NCBI RefSeq assembly: GCF_030718085.1
Contig: NZ_JAVAJF010000001.1
Coordinates: 1,178,001 to 1,242,000, forward strand
Direction of reading: 5' to 3'
Length of the DNA: 64,000 nucleotides
DNA from: Marinobacter sp. MDS2
Lineage (GTDB): Bacteria; Pseudomonadota; Gammaproteobacteria; Pseudomonadales; Oleiphilaceae
Below the pieces are notes generated by a model. That model made no database searches. It was not told the DNA's origin and saw nothing but the letters and a program-made list of their open reading frames with translations. Numbering within the stretch: position 1 is the first letter of the stretch; every line of letters begins with the position of its first letter. Below, piece after piece: positions 35,421-46,275 of the stretch. Position numbers and translations under genes: made by a program.

Positions 35421-36599
35421 ATGCGTGATGTTGTGATTGTTGCCGCAAAACGTACCGCTATTGGCAGTTTTGGCGGTGGCCTGTCGAGCGTTCGTGCTGA
35501 TCAACTCGGCGCGGCTGTTATCAAGGCACTGATGGAAGACACCGGCGTTGCCGGCGAGCAAGTTAACGAAGTCATCCTCGGCCAGGTACTGACAGCCGGC
35601 AGCGGCCAGAACCCGGCTCGCCAAGCCAGTATCCACGCCGGGCTTCCTGCCTCCGTTCCCGCCATGACCATCAACAAGGTTTGTGGCTCCGGCCTCAAGG
35701 CCGTTCACATGGCGGTACAGTCGATCCGCTGTGGCGATGCCGAGATGATCATTGCCGGCGGCCAGGAAAACATGAGCCAGGCGCCCCACGTGCTACCCAA
35801 CAGCCGCAACGGCCAGCGCATGGGCAACTGGAACATGGTAGACACCATGATCACCGACGGCCTGTGGGATGCCTTTAACGATTACCACATGGGAATCACT
35901 GCCGAGAACATTGTCGAGAAGTACGGCATCAGCCGTGAAGAACAGGACGAATTCGCCGCCGCATCACAGCAAAAGGCCGTTGCTGCCCAGAACGATGGCC
36001 GCTTTGACGGACAGATTGTTCCGGTCAGCATTCCACAGCGCAAAGGCGACCCGATCGTGGTTGATAAAGATGAATGCCCACGGGACGGCGTATCAGCTGA
36101 CGGCCTTGGCAAGCTGCGTCCGGCGTTCAAGAAAGACGGCTCTGTCACCGCCGGCAACGCCTCCTCTTTGAACGACGGTGCCGCCGCAGTGATGGTCTGC
36201 AGTGCCGAGAAAGCCAAAGAGCTTGGCTTAACCCCGCTGGCTACCATCAAAGCACACGCCAATGCTGGCGTTGATCCCACCATCATGGGGACTGGCCCAA
36301 TCCCTGCCAGCCAGCGCTGCCTCGAGCGCGCCGGCTGGACCGCAGCCGACCTGGATCTGGTCGAAGCCAACGAAGCCTTTGCAGCACAAGCCATTTCGGT
36401 AAATCGTGATATGGGTTGGGACACCAGTAAGGTGAACGTCAACGGCGGTGCCATTGCCCTGGGCCACCCAATCGGTGCATCCGGCTGCCGGATTCTGGTT
36501 ACCCTGTTGCACGAAATGCAGCGCCGTGATGCCAAGAAAGGGCTTGCGACCTTGTGCATCGGTGGCGGCATGGGCGTCGCCTTGGCTGTAGAGCGCTAA
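35421..36599 (+). CDS. atoB: Acetyl-CoA C-acetyltransferase (thiolase)
   Basis: Biosynthetic-type thiolase condensing two acetyl-CoA or cleaving acetoacetyl-CoA. The 392-aa protein has acyl-enzyme Cys88 ([11 protein letters not shown]), His349 (GHPIGASG) and Cys379 (CIGGGMGVA). GGAG lies about 8 bases before the ATG. There is no phaB or phaC beside it, so a role in PHB synthesis, short-chain fatty acid use or amino acid breakdown cannot be chosen from context. Confidence 0.93.
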   Translation: MRDVVIVAAKRTAIGSFGGGLSSVRADQLGAAVIKALMEDTGVAGEQVNEVILGQVLTAGSGQNPARQASIHAGLPASVPAMTINKVCGSGLKAVHMAVQSIRCGDAEMIIAGGQENMSQAPHVLPNSRNGQRMGNWNMVDTMITDGLWDAFNDYHMGITAENIVEKYGISREEQDEFAAASQQKAVAAQNDGRFDGQIVPVSIPQRKGDPIVVDKDECPRDGVSADGLGKLRPAFKKDGSVTAGNASSLNDGAAAVMVCSAEKAKELGLTPLATIKAHANAGVDPTIMGTGPIPASQRCLERAGWTAADLDLVEANEAFAAQAISVNRDMGWDTSKVNVNGGAIALGHPIGASGCRILVTLLHEMQRRDAKKGLATLCIGGGMGVALAVER

Positions 36600-36604
36600 G
36601 GCGG

Positions 36605-37069
36605 GTGTTACACGTTGTCTTGTACGAGCCGGAAATACCGCCGAACACTGGCAATATTATCCGGCTTTGCGCCAACACCGGTTGCCAGCTGCACCTGATT
36701 GAGCCTTTGGGATTCTCTCTCGAAGACAAGCAGATGCGCCGGGCCGGGTTGGACTACAGCGAATACGCCACGGTAAAGATCCACACAGATTACGCCAACT
36801 TTCTGGAAAGCGAACGCCCCGAGCGGCTGTTCGGGCTCACCACCAAAGGCTCTCGCCATTACCATGAAGTCGCCTACCAAGACGGTGACTACCTGATGTT
36901 TGGCCCCGAAACCCGCGGGTTGCCGGTAGAAGTTCGGGAAGGGCTGGAAGAAAGCCACCGCCTCCGGGTACCCATGCAACCCGACAGCCGTAGCCTGAAT
37001 CTGTCCAATACAGCGGCTCTGGTGGTGTATGAAGCCTGGCGCCAGTTAGGTTTCCCCGGCGCAAGCTGA
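36605..37069 (+). CDS. trmL: tRNA (cytidine/uridine-34 2'-O)-methyltransferase TrmL
   Basis: SPOUT methyltransferase that methylates the ribose of wobble base 34 in tRNA-Leu. The GTG at 36605 gives 154 aa beginning (M)[20 protein letters not shown], the true family start; the longer open frame upstream only overlaps the thiolase. The trefoil-knot motifs [32 protein letters not shown] and [15 protein letters not shown] are present. AAGG ends 4 bases before the GTG. A strong bidirectional terminator follows. Confidence 0.93.
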   Translation: MLHVVLYEPEIPPNTGNIIRLCANTGCQLHLIEPLGFSLEDKQMRRAGLDYSEYATVKIHTDYANFLESERPERLFGLTTKGSRHYHEVAYQDGDYLMFGPETRGLPVEVREGLEESHRLRVPMQPDSRSLNLSNTAALVVYEAWRQLGFPGAS

Positions 37070-37081
37070 ACATTTCCAGTA

Positions 37082-37120
37082 GACATAAAAAAACCGGCAA
37101 TCTGCCGGTTTTTTTATGTC
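37082..37120. terminator. Bidirectional terminator between trmL and secB
   Basis: An 18-bp perfect inverted repeat (37082-37099 and 37103-37120) around a 3-base loop: ACCGGCA/TGCCGGT in the core, flanked by seven A on the left and seven T on the right. It is a textbook intrinsic terminator on both strands, between convergent genes. Confidence 0.95.
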
Positions 37121-37136
37121 TGGAAGTGAGAAACGC

Positions 37137-37634
37137 TTAGTGCGTTTGCTCAGCACCGGCCTCACCGGCCGCTTCTTCTTGCTTCTTCTTCAGCGCCTGA
37201 GCGTAGATCGCGTCGAAGTTCACCGGCGCCAGCATCAAGGCCGGGAAGCTGCCTTTGCCTACCGCACCATCGATGGCTTCACGAGCGTAGGGGAACAGAA
37301 TTGTCGGGCAGTAGGCACCCAACATCTGGCCAAGCTGCGGACCTTCGATGCCCGCCACCATAAAGACGCCTGCCTGTTGAATCTCAACAATGTACGCAAC
37401 CTTCTCGTCCAGCTTGGCAGTCACGGTCATCGACAGTACTACTTCATACTGATTGTCGCTGACTTTGGTGTGAGAGGTGTTCAGGTCCAGGTTTACCTGC
37501 GGCTTCCACTGCTCCTGAAACACCATCGGCGCATTCGGCGATTCAAAAGAGAGGTCCTTCACGTAAATACGCTGAAGGGCAAACTGGGGTTGATTCTGGT
37601 TTTCGTTGCCTGCGGCTTGCTGATTCTCAGCCAT
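37137..37634 (-). CDS. secB: Preprotein export chaperone SecB
   Basis: Tetrameric cytosolic chaperone that keeps preproteins unfolded for SecA. The 165-aa product shows FALQRIYVKDLSFESPNAP, the WKPQVNLDLNT strand, QAGVFMVAGI and LGAYCPTILFPYAREAI, all conserved. The tail is acidic with a terminal His. The usual neighbour grxC is missing between it and the rhodanese-like gene upstream. Confidence 0.96.
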   Translation of the reverse strand: MAENQQAAGNENQNQPQFALQRIYVKDLSFESPNAPMVFQEQWKPQVNLDLNTSHTKVSDNQYEVVLSMTVTAKLDEKVAYIVEIQQAGVFMVAGIEGPQLGQMLGAYCPTILFPYAREAIDGAVGKGSFPALMLAPVNFDAIYAQALKKKQEEAAGEAGAEQTH

Positions 37635-37771
37635 GATCCGTCCTTTCGTTTTTATTTCGTAGCATGGGCACCGCCCATTGTCCTGGTCACGCTTTGCCGG
37701 GACAGTCTAGCGCCCGCCCCCGACAAGTAATGTGAAACAGTGCGATAGATCGCCAATCAGATCAAGCCCTA

Positions 37772-38188
37772 TTACTTCTTAACCACGGGCAAGTTATTGG
37801 CTTTCCAGTCGGCGATCCCGCCGTTCAGGCGCACAACTTCTGAAAACCCGGCTTCTTTAAGCTGTTTAACCGCCATTGCAGAGTGCTGGCCCATTTTGTC
37901 CACCACCACAATCTGCTTTTCTTTGTGCTTGTTGAGCTCGTTCAAACGATCTTTCAAGCCGCTTAGTGGAATATTGATGGAGCCGGTAATGCGCCCTTCT
38001 CCGAAGTCTTTGCGGTCACGGATATCCAGCACCACGGCTTCTTCCCGGTTAATCAAAGTGACTGCGCCCTGGGCCGAAATTTTTGCGCCACCACGACGGG
38101 ATTCAAGCGCCAGAATCGCCAGAATCAGCGCGACAAAAATTGATACCAGAATGTAGTGATTAACAACGAATTCAAACAAACGATCCAT
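37772..38188 (-). CDS. Membrane-anchored rhodanese-like protein (YibN type), catalytic Cys absent
   Basis: A 138-aa protein with an N-terminal membrane helix (about 9-27) and one rhodanese domain (LINREEAVVLDIRDRKDFGEGRI, IPLSGLKDRL, LNGGIADWKANNLP). The active loop, normally C-x4-R, reads VVVDKMGQHSA, so the sulfur-carrying cysteine is replaced by Asp and the arginine by His. It should not transfer sulfur and may be a binding module. Its place near secB and gpmI is the conserved yibN position. Confidence 0.85.
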   Translation of the reverse strand: MDRLFEFVVNHYILVSIFVALILAILALESRRGGAKISAQGAVTLINREEAVVLDIRDRKDFGEGRITGSINIPLSGLKDRLNELNKHKEKQIVVVDKMGQHSAMAVKQLKEAGFSEVVRLNGGIADWKANNLPVVKK

Positions 38189-38350
38189 GGAGCGCTACCC
38201 TGAAAATTAGTTTGGCCGGATTATACACACCCACACCCGCTCAAAGAAGGCGGGCAGCCCCGAGCGTTACTGCGTGGCCTGCGCAAATGAAAACGGTTAC
38301 AATCTACGCCACTTTCTATTCGTTCAATCTACAACCAACCGGACAATACG

Positions 38351-39898
38351 ATGACCGCGACGCGCAAGCCCACTGCACTGATTATCCTCGACGGCTGGGG
38401 CCACCGTGACCCGGCTGATGACAACGCCATCTCGAATGCCAACACCCCGTTTTGGGACAAACTCTGGCAGAACCAGCCGAAAACCCTGATCAACACCTCA
38501 GGTATGTTTGTCGGCCTGCCCCAAGGTCAAATGGGCAATTCGGAAGTCGGCCACATGAACCTTGGCGCTGGCCGGGTGGTGTATCAGAGCCTGACGCGCA
38601 TCGACAAAGATCTCGAAGACGGCGAGTTCCAGAACAACCCGGCTCTGTGCAACGCCATCGACAAAGCTGCCAACAACGGCAAAGCGGTTCACATAATGGG
38701 CTTGCTGTCTCCGGGCGGCGTACACAGCCACGAAGATCACATTCTGGCTGCTGCCGAACTGGCTGCCGAGCGCGGTGCAAAAGAAGTTTATATCCACGCT
38801 TTCCTGGATGGCCGCGACATGCCACCCCGCAGCGCTCGTCCTTCGCTGGAGAAAGCCGCTGCCAAAATGGAAAGCCTCGGCGTTGGTCGCGTTGCCAGCA
38901 TCGTTGGGCGCTACTTCGCCATGGACCGCGATAACCGCTGGGATCGTGTCGAAACCGCCTATAACGTCATGACTCTGGGCGAAGCCGAATTCACCTGCGC
39001 AGACCCTGTCATCGCGCTGGAGCAAGCATACGAGCGCGGAGAGAACGATGAGTTCGTGAAAGCGACGCGCATCCATAAAGATGGCCAAGCGGAAGGCACC
39101 ATTAACGATGGCGACGCCGTTCTGTTCATGAATTTCCGTGCTGACCGTGCCCGGGAAATGACACGCACGTTCGTAGAGCCGGATTTCGACGGCTTCGATC
39201 GCCGCAAGCACCCGGAGCTGGCCGATTTCGTGATGCTGACCGAATACGCCGCCGACATTAAAACCTCTTGCGCTTACCCGCCCGAGCAGCTAACCAACGG
39301 CTTGGGTGAGTACATGGCGAAGTTGGGCAAAACCCAGTTGCGCATTTCCGAAACCGAGAAGTACGCCCACGTGACCTTCTTCTTTAACGGCGGCATGGAA
39401 ACCCCATTTGAAGGTGAAGATCGTATTCTGGTGCCCTCTCCGAAAGTCGCCACCTACGACCTGCAGCCTGAAATGAGTGCTCCGGAAGTAACCGACAAGC
39501 TGGTAGAAGCCATCAAGAGCGGCAAATACGACCTGATCGTGTGCAACTACGCGAACGGTGACATGGTTGGCCACACCGGCAAACTGGACGCGGCCATCAA
39601 AGCGGCCGAATGCCTGGACCAGTGCGTACGGCGTGTGGTTGAGGCACTGGACGAAGTAGGCGGTGAAGCACTGATCACGGCCGACCACGGTAACTGCGAG
39701 CAGATGACTGACCCCAACTCCGGCCAGGTTCACACCTCTCACACCATTGGCCCGGTGCCGCTGGTCTACACCGGCCCGCGCGCTGTCACTCTGAAAAACG
39801 ACGGCAGCCTAAGCGACATCGCGCCCACGCTGCTGACGCTGATGGGTGATAAGGCTCCGGACGAGATGACCGGTCAAAATCTGGCTGAAATAGGCTGA
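38351..39898 (+). CDS. gpmI: Cofactor-independent phosphoglycerate mutase
   Basis: Mn-dependent glycolytic enzyme interconverting 3- and 2-phosphoglycerate. The 515-aa product has the phospho-acceptor Ser64 in [17 protein letters not shown], the metal motif ALIILDGWG at the start, [12 protein letters not shown], and the second metal cluster [11 protein letters not shown]. It starts the gpmI-envC-ctpA-yibQ cluster, a conserved gene order in gammaproteobacteria. Confidence 0.97.
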   Translation: MTATRKPTALIILDGWGHRDPADDNAISNANTPFWDKLWQNQPKTLINTSGMFVGLPQGQMGNSEVGHMNLGAGRVVYQSLTRIDKDLEDGEFQNNPALCNAIDKAANNGKAVHIMGLLSPGGVHSHEDHILAAAELAAERGAKEVYIHAFLDGRDMPPRSARPSLEKAAAKMESLGVGRVASIVGRYFAMDRDNRWDRVETAYNVMTLGEAEFTCADPVIALEQAYERGENDEFVKATRIHKDGQAEGTINDGDAVLFMNFRADRAREMTRTFVEPDFDGFDRRKHPELADFVMLTEYAADIKTSCAYPPEQLTNGLGEYMAKLGKTQLRISETEKYAHVTFFFNGGMETPFEGEDRILVPSPKVATYDLQPEMSAPEVTDKLVEAIKSGKYDLIVCNYANGDMVGHTGKLDAAIKAAECLDQCVRRVVEALDEVGGEALITADHGNCEQMTDPNSGQVHTSHTIGPVPLVYTGPRAVTLKNDGSLSDIAPTLLTLMGDKAPDEMTGQNLAEIG

Positions 39899-39918
39899 CT
39901 GGTATAACGGCGAGTATT

Positions 39919-41055
39919 TTGAAACGTCTTATTGTATTGGTGCTGGCCCTCTCCTTGGGGGCTGCGCCTTTGTCTGCCGAGCAAGACGTCACGCCCGAAC
40001 AGGTCGAAGCGCTGAAACAGCGCATCGCCAACATCGATGAGTGGCTGGCCGATGCAGAAGAAGACCGCTCAAAACTGGAACAACAACTCGCCTCCACCGA
40101 GCGAAAAATCAACAAGCTTACCCGGGAACGCCGGGACCTCCGCAATCAGGCTGCCGAGCAAAAAAAGCGCCTGCATTCGCTGGAAAAGCAAGAAAGCGAA
40201 CTCACCAACACCCTCAATATTCAGCGCAAAGGCCTGATGAAACAGATTCGGGCCGCCTGGATGGAAGGCGAAGCCCCGGCTCTGAAAGTCCTTTTGAACG
40301 AGATCGAACCGGGCAACCTTGCGCGCACCATGACCTATTACGAGTATCTGAGCAAAGATACCGTCGCACGACTGGAAGCCTTCCAGCACAGCCTGCGTGA
40401 ATTAAAAGCTGCCCGTGCTGAAGTGCAGGCTACGCGAGTAGAATTGGCCAAGACCGAGGCCAATTTGGAACAGCGCCAAAACCGTTTGGCTGAAAGCCGC
40501 CAAGAGCGAAACAAAACCTTGGTAGCCCTAAAGAGCGACATCAAAGACCGTCGCAGTGAAAAGAAGACCCTTGAAGCCGACCAGAAACGGCTCGAAAAAC
40601 TGCTGAAGGAAGTTCAGGAGGCGATCGCCAACATCCCTTCCCCCAACGAGTCGCGCCCGTTTAAATCGCAGCGCAGCAAACTCGGCTGGCCAGTACAGGG
40701 TAAAGTGGTGAGCCAATACGGCACCCTGTACGCCGACGGCAAGTTACGCCGAAACGGCATGATCATCAATACTCAGGAAGACGCCGAGGTAACCGCTGTG
40801 CATCATGGCCGGGTTGTCTTTGCCAACTGGCTGCGAGGCTTTGGCCTGATGACCATTATCGACCACGGCGATGGCTACATGACGCTGTACGGGCACAGCA
40901 GCAGCCTGTTCACTTCTCCCGGCGACTGGGTGACCCCCGGCCAAACCATTGCTCTGGTGGGCCGCACCGGGGGCACGCAGGATCCAGCGCTTTATTTTGA
41001 AGTTCGCAAGAACGGCAAACCGGTCAATCCGCGCACTTGGCTGAACAAACTTTAA
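39919..41055 (+). CDS. envC: Murein hydrolase activator EnvC
   Basis: Periplasmic activator of the AmiA/AmiB amidases at the division septum. The 378-aa product starts with TTG and has a signal peptide (MKRLIVLVLALSLGAAPLSA), long coiled coils (about 25-230) and a C-terminal LytM domain. The LytM zinc ligands are degenerate: the first histidine site reads IINTQEDAEV and the HxH site reads LYFEVR, leaving only YGH, as expected for a non-catalytic activator. It follows gpmI after 20 bases. Confidence 0.92.
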   Translation: MKRLIVLVLALSLGAAPLSAEQDVTPEQVEALKQRIANIDEWLADAEEDRSKLEQQLASTERKINKLTRERRDLRNQAAEQKKRLHSLEKQESELTNTLNIQRKGLMKQIRAAWMEGEAPALKVLLNEIEPGNLARTMTYYEYLSKDTVARLEAFQHSLRELKAARAEVQATRVELAKTEANLEQRQNRLAESRQERNKTLVALKSDIKDRRSEKKTLEADQKRLEKLLKEVQEAIANIPSPNESRPFKSQRSKLGWPVQGKVVSQYGTLYADGKLRRNGMIINTQEDAEVTAVHHGRVVFANWLRGFGLMTIIDHGDGYMTLYGHSSSLFTSPGDWVTPGQTIALVGRTGGTQDPALYFEVRKNGKPVNPRTWLNKL

Positions 41056-41151
41056 GCTGATAACTGAAGGGCTGACAAACGTTCCTGTGAGCGCCATACT
41101 GTGGCAGTCAACTTTCCCGTCCAACTATTGGAAACAAAACAGGATATGTGA

Positions 41152-42546
41152 ATGAAACGGGTCCCAAGCTCTCTCCAGATTTCACCATTACGTTCTCTCG
41201 CACTCGTGGCCTCCTGTTTTTTCACTATCCCCGGACTGACGTTTGCTCAAGACAATGACACCCAACCTCATGAGGTAATCCAAGGGCTGCAAGACGGGCA
41301 ACGGGTGGAGCTGAAATTACCGGACCCGGAGAAGCAACTTCCACTGGAAGATCTGCGCAAGTTCACCGAAGTGTTCGCCCGCATTAAAGGCGCTTACGTT
41401 GAAGAAGTTTCCGACAGCGAGCTTCTTGAAAGCGCGATCAAAGGCATGCTCTCCGACTTGGACCCCCACTCAACCTACCTGGCACCGAAAGACTACGAAG
41501 AGCTTGAAGAAAGCACCTCCGGTGAATTTGGCGGCTTGGGTATTGAAGTGGGCATGGAAAACGGCTTCGTTAAAGTGATCTCCCCCATCGACGATACGCC
41601 GGCACAAAAGGCCGGAGTGCAGGCTGGCGATTTGATCATCAAACTCGACGAAAAACCGGTTAAAGGCATGTCGCTGGAAGAAGCGGTCAATCTGATGCGC
41701 GGCAAGCCCGGCACCGTACTCACCTTGACGATCATGCGTGAGGGCCAGAGCGCGCCGATCGAGATTGATGTCACCCGCAATATCATCAAAGTCACCAGCG
41801 TGAAATCCCGCATGCTGGAGACCGGATATGGCTATGTTCGCATTACCCAGTTCCAGGCTGAGACTGGCCGCCAGTTCCGTCAGGCGCTGAGCCAGCTGGA
41901 AGAGGATTACGGCAACGATCTCAAAGGTCTCGTCATCGACCTGCGTAACAACCCTGGCGGCGTTCTGCAAGCCGCAGTTGAGGCGTCGGACGCGCTGCTC
42001 GACAGTGGCCTGATTGTCTACACCGAAGGCCGTATTCAAAGTTCCCGCCTGAGATTCAGCGCCAAGAAAGGCGACCTGATGGAAGGCACGCCGATTGTGG
42101 TTCTGATTAACGGCGGCTCTGCATCAGCATCGGAAATTTTGGCTGGCGCCCTGCAGGACCACAAGCGGGCTGTGGTTATGGGCACCCAGTCATTCGGCAA
42201 AGGCAGCGTACAAACCATCATCCCACTGGACGAAACCCACGCCATCAAGATGACCACCGCGCGCTACTTCACGCCAGACGGTCGCTCCATTCAGGCGAAA
42301 GGCATCACACCGGACATTGAAGTTCGCCCTGCCGAACTGACTGAACTAGACAGCCGCCCATTCTTTACCGAAGCTGACCTCAGTGGCCACCTGGAAGGCG
42401 AAGATGAAGAAAAGGCCCGCCAAGAGCGTGAGAAAAACGAGCAGGCACGGGCGTCCTCGGAAAACCGGGATTACCAGCTGCGCTCTGCGCTGAATCTTCT
42501 GAAAGGCATGAGCATTCTGTCGGGCGCCAAGGACAGCGAGCAGTGA
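41152..42546 (+). CDS. ctpA: C-terminal processing peptidase CtpA (S41)
   Basis: Periplasmic serine protease that trims or degrades cell-wall enzymes and other targets. The 464-aa product has a signal peptide, a PDZ domain (about 120-205; GGLGIEVGMENGFVKVISP) and the S41 core with Ser325 in GGSASASEI and Lys350 in FGKGSVQ, 25 residues apart as in Prc. The C-terminal part is charged and repetitive (EEKARQEREKNEQARA). The stop codon overlaps the GTG of the next gene (GTGA). Confidence 0.93.
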   Translation: MKRVPSSLQISPLRSLALVASCFFTIPGLTFAQDNDTQPHEVIQGLQDGQRVELKLPDPEKQLPLEDLRKFTEVFARIKGAYVEEVSDSELLESAIKGMLSDLDPHSTYLAPKDYEELEESTSGEFGGLGIEVGMENGFVKVISPIDDTPAQKAGVQAGDLIIKLDEKPVKGMSLEEAVNLMRGKPGTVLTLTIMREGQSAPIEIDVTRNIIKVTSVKSRMLETGYGYVRITQFQAETGRQFRQALSQLEEDYGNDLKGLVIDLRNNPGGVLQAAVEASDALLDSGLIVYTEGRIQSSRLRFSAKKGDLMEGTPIVVLINGGSASASEILAGALQDHKRAVVMGTQSFGKGSVQTIIPLDETHAIKMTTARYFTPDGRSIQAKGITPDIEVRPAELTELDSRPFFTEADLSGHLEGEDEEKARQEREKNEQARASSENRDYQLRSALNLLKGMSILSGAKDSEQ

Positions 42547-43364
42547 ACAAACGTTTCGGCAGCTTCTGGCTTGCAGCGGTATTGGCTCTCGGTTCAAGTG
42601 CTGCGCACAGCGCTGCACCAGCCGAGGCATTACCGCCGACCATCGCCATCATCATTGATGATGTAGGCCACAACCTGCACGAAGGCCAGCGATTGGTGCA
42701 GCTGGACCAGCCGCTGACTATGGCCTTTCTGCCCTATCGTCGCCATACCGTGCGCCTTGCCAAAGAGGCCTTCTCGAACGATAAAGAGGTAATGCTGCAC
42801 GCCCCCATGGCGAACACCCGCAACTTCGACCTGGGCCCGGGCGGACTGACACCCGATATGGACGAAGCTGCAGTAACCAGCACACTCCGGCGCGCATTGC
42901 AGTCCATCCCCCATGTAACCGGTGTGAACAACCACATGGGCAGCCTGCTAACCCAGCAGATGCAGCCTATGGAATGGGTGATGAAAGAGCTGAGCCGCTA
43001 TCCGGTGTACTTTGTGGATAGCCGCACCATCGCCAGCTCCGTCGCCGGGAGCATGGCCAGTTCCTATCAAATTCCCAGCTTGACCCGTGATGTGTTCCTG
43101 GACCACGAACAAACCGAGGAATTTGTTGACCAGCAATTCCAGTTTTTGATCGAAACCGCCAAGAGAAAAGGCACCGCTATCGGCATTGGCCATCCTCACA
43201 CCGTAACGGTGGACTACCTGGAAAAGCATTTGCCGGAACTGGATGAGCAAGGCATTGCCATTGCGACCGTTAGAGGTATTTGGGCGATTCGCAATGACAA
43301 CAGGGAGATGTTTGCCGAAGGCGAAAAGCAGGCCATTCGGCCCGCCTACGCCAAGAGCAATTAA
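42543..43364 (+). CDS. Divergent polysaccharide deacetylase (YibQ/DUF610)
   Basis: A 273-aa secreted protein (signal peptide to about residue 26, SAAHSAA) starting at GTG 42543 in a 4-base overlap with ctpA. The divergent deacetylase fold is recognised from [12 protein letters not shown], the [10 protein letters not shown] strand, [18 protein letters not shown] and [10 protein letters not shown]. Family members may act on cell-wall polysaccharide, which fits the envC-ctpA context. It overlaps the convergent hisF gene by 4 bases. Confidence 0.88.
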   Translation: MNKRFGSFWLAAVLALGSSAAHSAAPAEALPPTIAIIIDDVGHNLHEGQRLVQLDQPLTMAFLPYRRHTVRLAKEAFSNDKEVMLHAPMANTRNFDLGPGGLTPDMDEAAVTSTLRRALQSIPHVTGVNNHMGSLLTQQMQPMEWVMKELSRYPVYFVDSRTIASSVAGSMASSYQIPSLTRDVFLDHEQTEEFVDQQFQFLIETAKRKGTAIGIGHPHTVTVDYLEKHLPELDEQGIAIATVRGIWAIRNDNREMFAEGEKQAIRPAYAKSN

Positions 43365-44134
43365 TCGCGGACTTCGATGCCCTGAGCCTTCATAAAGGCT
43401 TTGGCTTCGGGAATGGTGTGCTGCCCGAAGTGAAAGATAGATGCAGCCAAAACGGCATCTGCACCACCTTGGGTAACGCCATCGGCCAAGTGCTGTAGCT
43501 CGCCCACTCCGCCGGAGGCAATCACCGGCACGGATACCGCATCGCTGATCGCACGGGTTAAGCCAAGGTCGAAACCAATCTTGGTGCCGTCACGGTCCAT
43601 ACTGGTCAGCAACAGCTCACCCGCACCCATTTCGACCATCTTCACGGCCCACTCAACGGCATCCAAACCGGTCGGCTTACGGCCTCCGTGAGTAAAGATT
43701 TCCCAGCGAGGCTCCTCACCTTCGGCACTGACCTGCTTGGCATCTATGGCCACCACAATGCACTGGCGACCAAATCGATCTGCGGCTTCACGAACGAACT
43801 CCGGATTGAACACCGCAGCGGTGTTGATCGATACCTTGTCGGCACCGGCGTTCAGCAGGTTACGAATGTCGTCCACAGTGCGAACACCGCCGCCAACCGT
43901 CAGCGGAATGAACACCTCGGCCGCCATCCGCTCTACAGTTTCGTAGGTGGTGTCGCGGCTTTCGTGACTGGCCGTGATATCCAGAAACGTAATTTCGTCT
44001 GCACCCTGTTCGTTGTAACGTCGCGCTACTTCGACGGGGTCGCCGGCGTCACGAATATCGACAAAATTCACGCCTTTAACCACGCGGCCTTTATCGACAT
44101 CCAGGCAGGGGATGATGCGCTTTGCCAGTGCCAT
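43361..44134 (-). CDS. hisF: Imidazole glycerol phosphate synthase cyclase subunit HisF
   Basis: Cyclase half of the HisH-HisF enzyme that makes imidazole glycerol phosphate and AICAR from PRFAR and ammonia. The 257-aa TIM barrel has the catalytic acids in [15 protein letters not shown] (Asp12) and VVAIDAKQ, and phosphate-binding GGVRT and ASGGVG loops. It is the last gene of hisB-hisH-hisA-hisF, 9 bases after hisA. Confidence 0.97.
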   Translation of the reverse strand: MALAKRIIPCLDVDKGRVVKGVNFVDIRDAGDPVEVARRYNEQGADEITFLDITASHESRDTTYETVERMAAEVFIPLTVGGGVRTVDDIRNLLNAGADKVSINTAAVFNPEFVREAADRFGRQCIVVAIDAKQVSAEGEEPRWEIFTHGGRKPTGLDAVEWAVKMVEMGAGELLLTSMDRDGTKIGFDLGLTRAISDAVSVPVIASGGVGELQHLADGVTQGGADAVLAASIFHFGQHTIPEAKAFMKAQGIEVRD

Positions 44135-44143
44135 GATGCTTCC

Positions 44144-44881
44144 TCAGTTGTTCAAGCTGTCGCAGTAGGCTTGGGCTTCTGCCACGTCCAGCGTGCCTTC
44201 GTAGATAGCACGGCCGGTGATCGCGCCCAGAATGCCTTTATCTGCCATAGGGGCCAGACGCTTGAGATCATCCATGTTGGTGACACCACCGGAGGCAATC
44301 ACCGGAATTCCGCCCTGCTCTGCCAAAGCTGCGGTAGCTTCAACATTCACACCCTGCATCATGCCGTCACGGGCAATGTCGGTGTAGACGATGGAGTCTA
44401 CACCGTCGTTGGCGAAACGCTTGGCCAGATCAACCGCCATCACTTCGGAAACTTCCGCCCAGCCATCCGTCGCTACGCGACCGTCTTTGGCGTCCAGCCC
44501 CACAATGATGTGGCCGGGGAAACGCTTGCACATTTCCGTAACAAACTCGGGTTCTTTCACTGCTTTGGTACCGATGATTACCCATTGAACGCCTGCTTTC
44601 AGATAGGCCTCGATGGTTTCGGCTGAACGGATGCCGCCACCAATCTGGATGGGCAGCTCCGGGTATTTCTTGGCGATGGCTTTAACGATTTCGCCGTTTA
44701 CGGGCTCACCGGCAAAGGCGCCGTTAAGATCGACCAAATGCAAGCGACGAGCGCCGGCTTCAACCCACTTGGTGGCCATATCTACCGGATCGTCTCCGAA
44801 CACAGTGGAGTCGTCCATGCGGCCCTGGCGCAGTCTTACGCACTTGCCGTCTTTCAGATCGATTGCGGGGATAATCAGCAT
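44144..44881 (-). CDS. hisA: ProFAR isomerase HisA
   Basis: Isomerises ProFAR to PRFAR in histidine synthesis. Start ATG 44881 (AGGGA 7 bases upstream) gives 245 aa beginning [17 protein letters not shown] with catalytic Asp8; the frame is open further upstream but not conserved. [15 protein letters not shown] carries the second catalytic Asp, and IQIGGGIRS and IASGGV bind phosphate. Confidence 0.97.
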   Translation of the reverse strand: MLIIPAIDLKDGKCVRLRQGRMDDSTVFGDDPVDMATKWVEAGARRLHLVDLNGAFAGEPVNGEIVKAIAKKYPELPIQIGGGIRSAETIEAYLKAGVQWVIIGTKAVKEPEFVTEMCKRFPGHIIVGLDAKDGRVATDGWAEVSEVMAVDLAKRFANDGVDSIVYTDIARDGMMQGVNVEATAALAEQGGIPVIASGGVTNMDDLKRLAPMADKGILGAITGRAIYEGTLDVAEAQAYCDSLNN

Positions 44882-44901
44882 GTCTTGTTCCCTGCCCGCG
44901 T

Positions 44902-45543
44902 TCAGCGGTTTCCAGTCCAATTTGTAAAGTTTTCCAGTAACTGCAGGCCCGCCCGTGCGCTTTTCTCGGGGTGGAACTGCACTGCAAAAATATTATCTTT
45001 CGCCACGGCAGCAGCCAGATCAACACCGTAATGAGTGCGGCCCGCCATGTGGGCGTTGCCCGTGGCTTCGGCGTAGTAGCTGTGCACGAAGTAAAAGCGG
45101 TCACCGTCCGGAATGTTGTGCCATAGAGGGTGATCCATCGCTTGGTGAACCTGGTTCCAACCCATATGAGGCACTTTCAGGCGCTCACCGTTTTCGGTCA
45201 GATTGTCACCGAAGTAACGCACTTCCGAGGGAAACAGGCCGATGCCTTCCACGCCGCCGTTCTCTTCACTTCGGGCCATCAGCGCCTGCATACCCACGCA
45301 AATGCCCAGAAAGGGGCGGTCCTGAGAGACTTCTTTCACCAGCTTATCCACTTCCAAGCGGCGAATTTCAGCCATGCAGTCACGGATGGCACCAACGCCG
45401 GGCAAAATCACCCGATCGGCTTCGCGTATCCGGGCGGCGTTATCGGTAACCAATACGGTGCAATCCGGGGCAACGTGTTCCACGGCCTTGCGCGCGGAGT
45501 GCAGATTGCCCATGCCGTAGTCGATAATGGCGACGGTCTTCAT
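44902..45543 (-). CDS. hisH: Imidazole glycerol phosphate synthase glutaminase subunit HisH
   Basis: Class I glutamine amidotransferase that supplies ammonia to HisF. The 213-aa protein has nucleophile Cys82 in [11 protein letters not shown], the oxyanion strand PGVG near residue 50, and the His-Glu pair in VQFHPEKS. It lies between hisB and hisA in the operon. Confidence 0.97.
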   Translation of the reverse strand: MKTVAIIDYGMGNLHSARKAVEHVAPDCTVLVTDNAARIREADRVILPGVGAIRDCMAEIRRLEVDKLVKEVSQDRPFLGICVGMQALMARSEENGGVEGIGLFPSEVRYFGDNLTENGERLKVPHMGWNQVHQAMDHPLWHNIPDGDRFYFVHSYYAEATGNAHMAGRTHYGVDLAAAVAKDNIFAVQFHPEKSARAGLQLLENFTNWTGNR

Positions 45544-45572
45544 GGTGGTTCAGATTCCTGTTGGCAACCGGA

Positions 45573-46166
45573 TTACAGAGCGCCCTTGGTAGACGGCATG
45601 ATGCCGGCCATGCGTTCGTCCATCTCAACGGTCATGCGCAGGGCACGGCCGAAGGCCTTGTACACAGTTTCAATCTGGTGGTGGGTGTTCTTACCCTTCA
45701 GATTGTCGATGTGGACGGTTGTCATCGAGTGGTTCACGAACCCGCGGAAGAACTCTTCAAACAAATCCACGTCGAATCCACCAACCACCGCACGGGTGTA
45801 GGGTACGTTCATGCACAGGCCTGGGCGGCCAGAAAGGTCGATCACAACGCGGGAAAGCGCTTCATCCAGCGGCACGTAGGCGTGGCCGTAACGGCGAATA
45901 CCTTTTTTATCGCCTACAGCCTGCTTAAAGGCCTGACCCAAGGTAATACCGATATCTTCCACGGTGTGGTGATCGTCTATGTAGGTATCGCCTTTGCAGG
46001 TGATATCCAGGTCGATCAAGCCATGGCGAGCGATCTGGTCCATCATGTGTTCTAGGAAGGGCACGCCTGTGTCGAAACAAGCTTTGCCGGTACCGTCGAG
46101 ATTGATCTCAACGGTGATCTGGGTTTCAAGGGTATTTCGCTCTACCCGAGCCTTACGTTCAGCCAT
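45573..46166 (-). CDS. hisB: Imidazoleglycerol-phosphate dehydratase HisB
   Basis: Mn-dependent dehydratase forming imidazole acetol phosphate. The 197-aa monofunctional form (no histidinol phosphatase domain) has the metal-binding [13 protein letters not shown] and [11 protein letters not shown] motifs and the late [11 protein letters not shown]. It leads the hisBHAF operon; hisG, hisD and hisC are not in the window. Confidence 0.97.
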   Translation of the reverse strand: MAERKARVERNTLETQITVEINLDGTGKACFDTGVPFLEHMMDQIARHGLIDLDITCKGDTYIDDHHTVEDIGITLGQAFKQAVGDKKGIRRYGHAYVPLDEALSRVVIDLSGRPGLCMNVPYTRAVVGGFDVDLFEEFFRGFVNHSMTTVHIDNLKGKNTHHQIETVYKAFGRALRMTVEMDERMAGIMPSTKGAL

Positions 46167-46275
46167 GGAGACTCCGTTGTAAAAACTGGCTTGCTACCGA
46201 AAACTTTGATGTTTACGGATTATACCGATTTACACAACAGGAGTCCCGCAATGAGCTGTATCGCCGGAATCAGGT

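Noticed and set aside
35882..36571. A 229-codon open frame opposite the thiolase gene
   Set aside because: Antisense shadow caused by the GC-rich third positions of the thiolase gene.
43688..44626. A 312-codon open frame opposite hisF and hisA
   Set aside because: It spans two well-supported genes on the other strand and resembles no protein.
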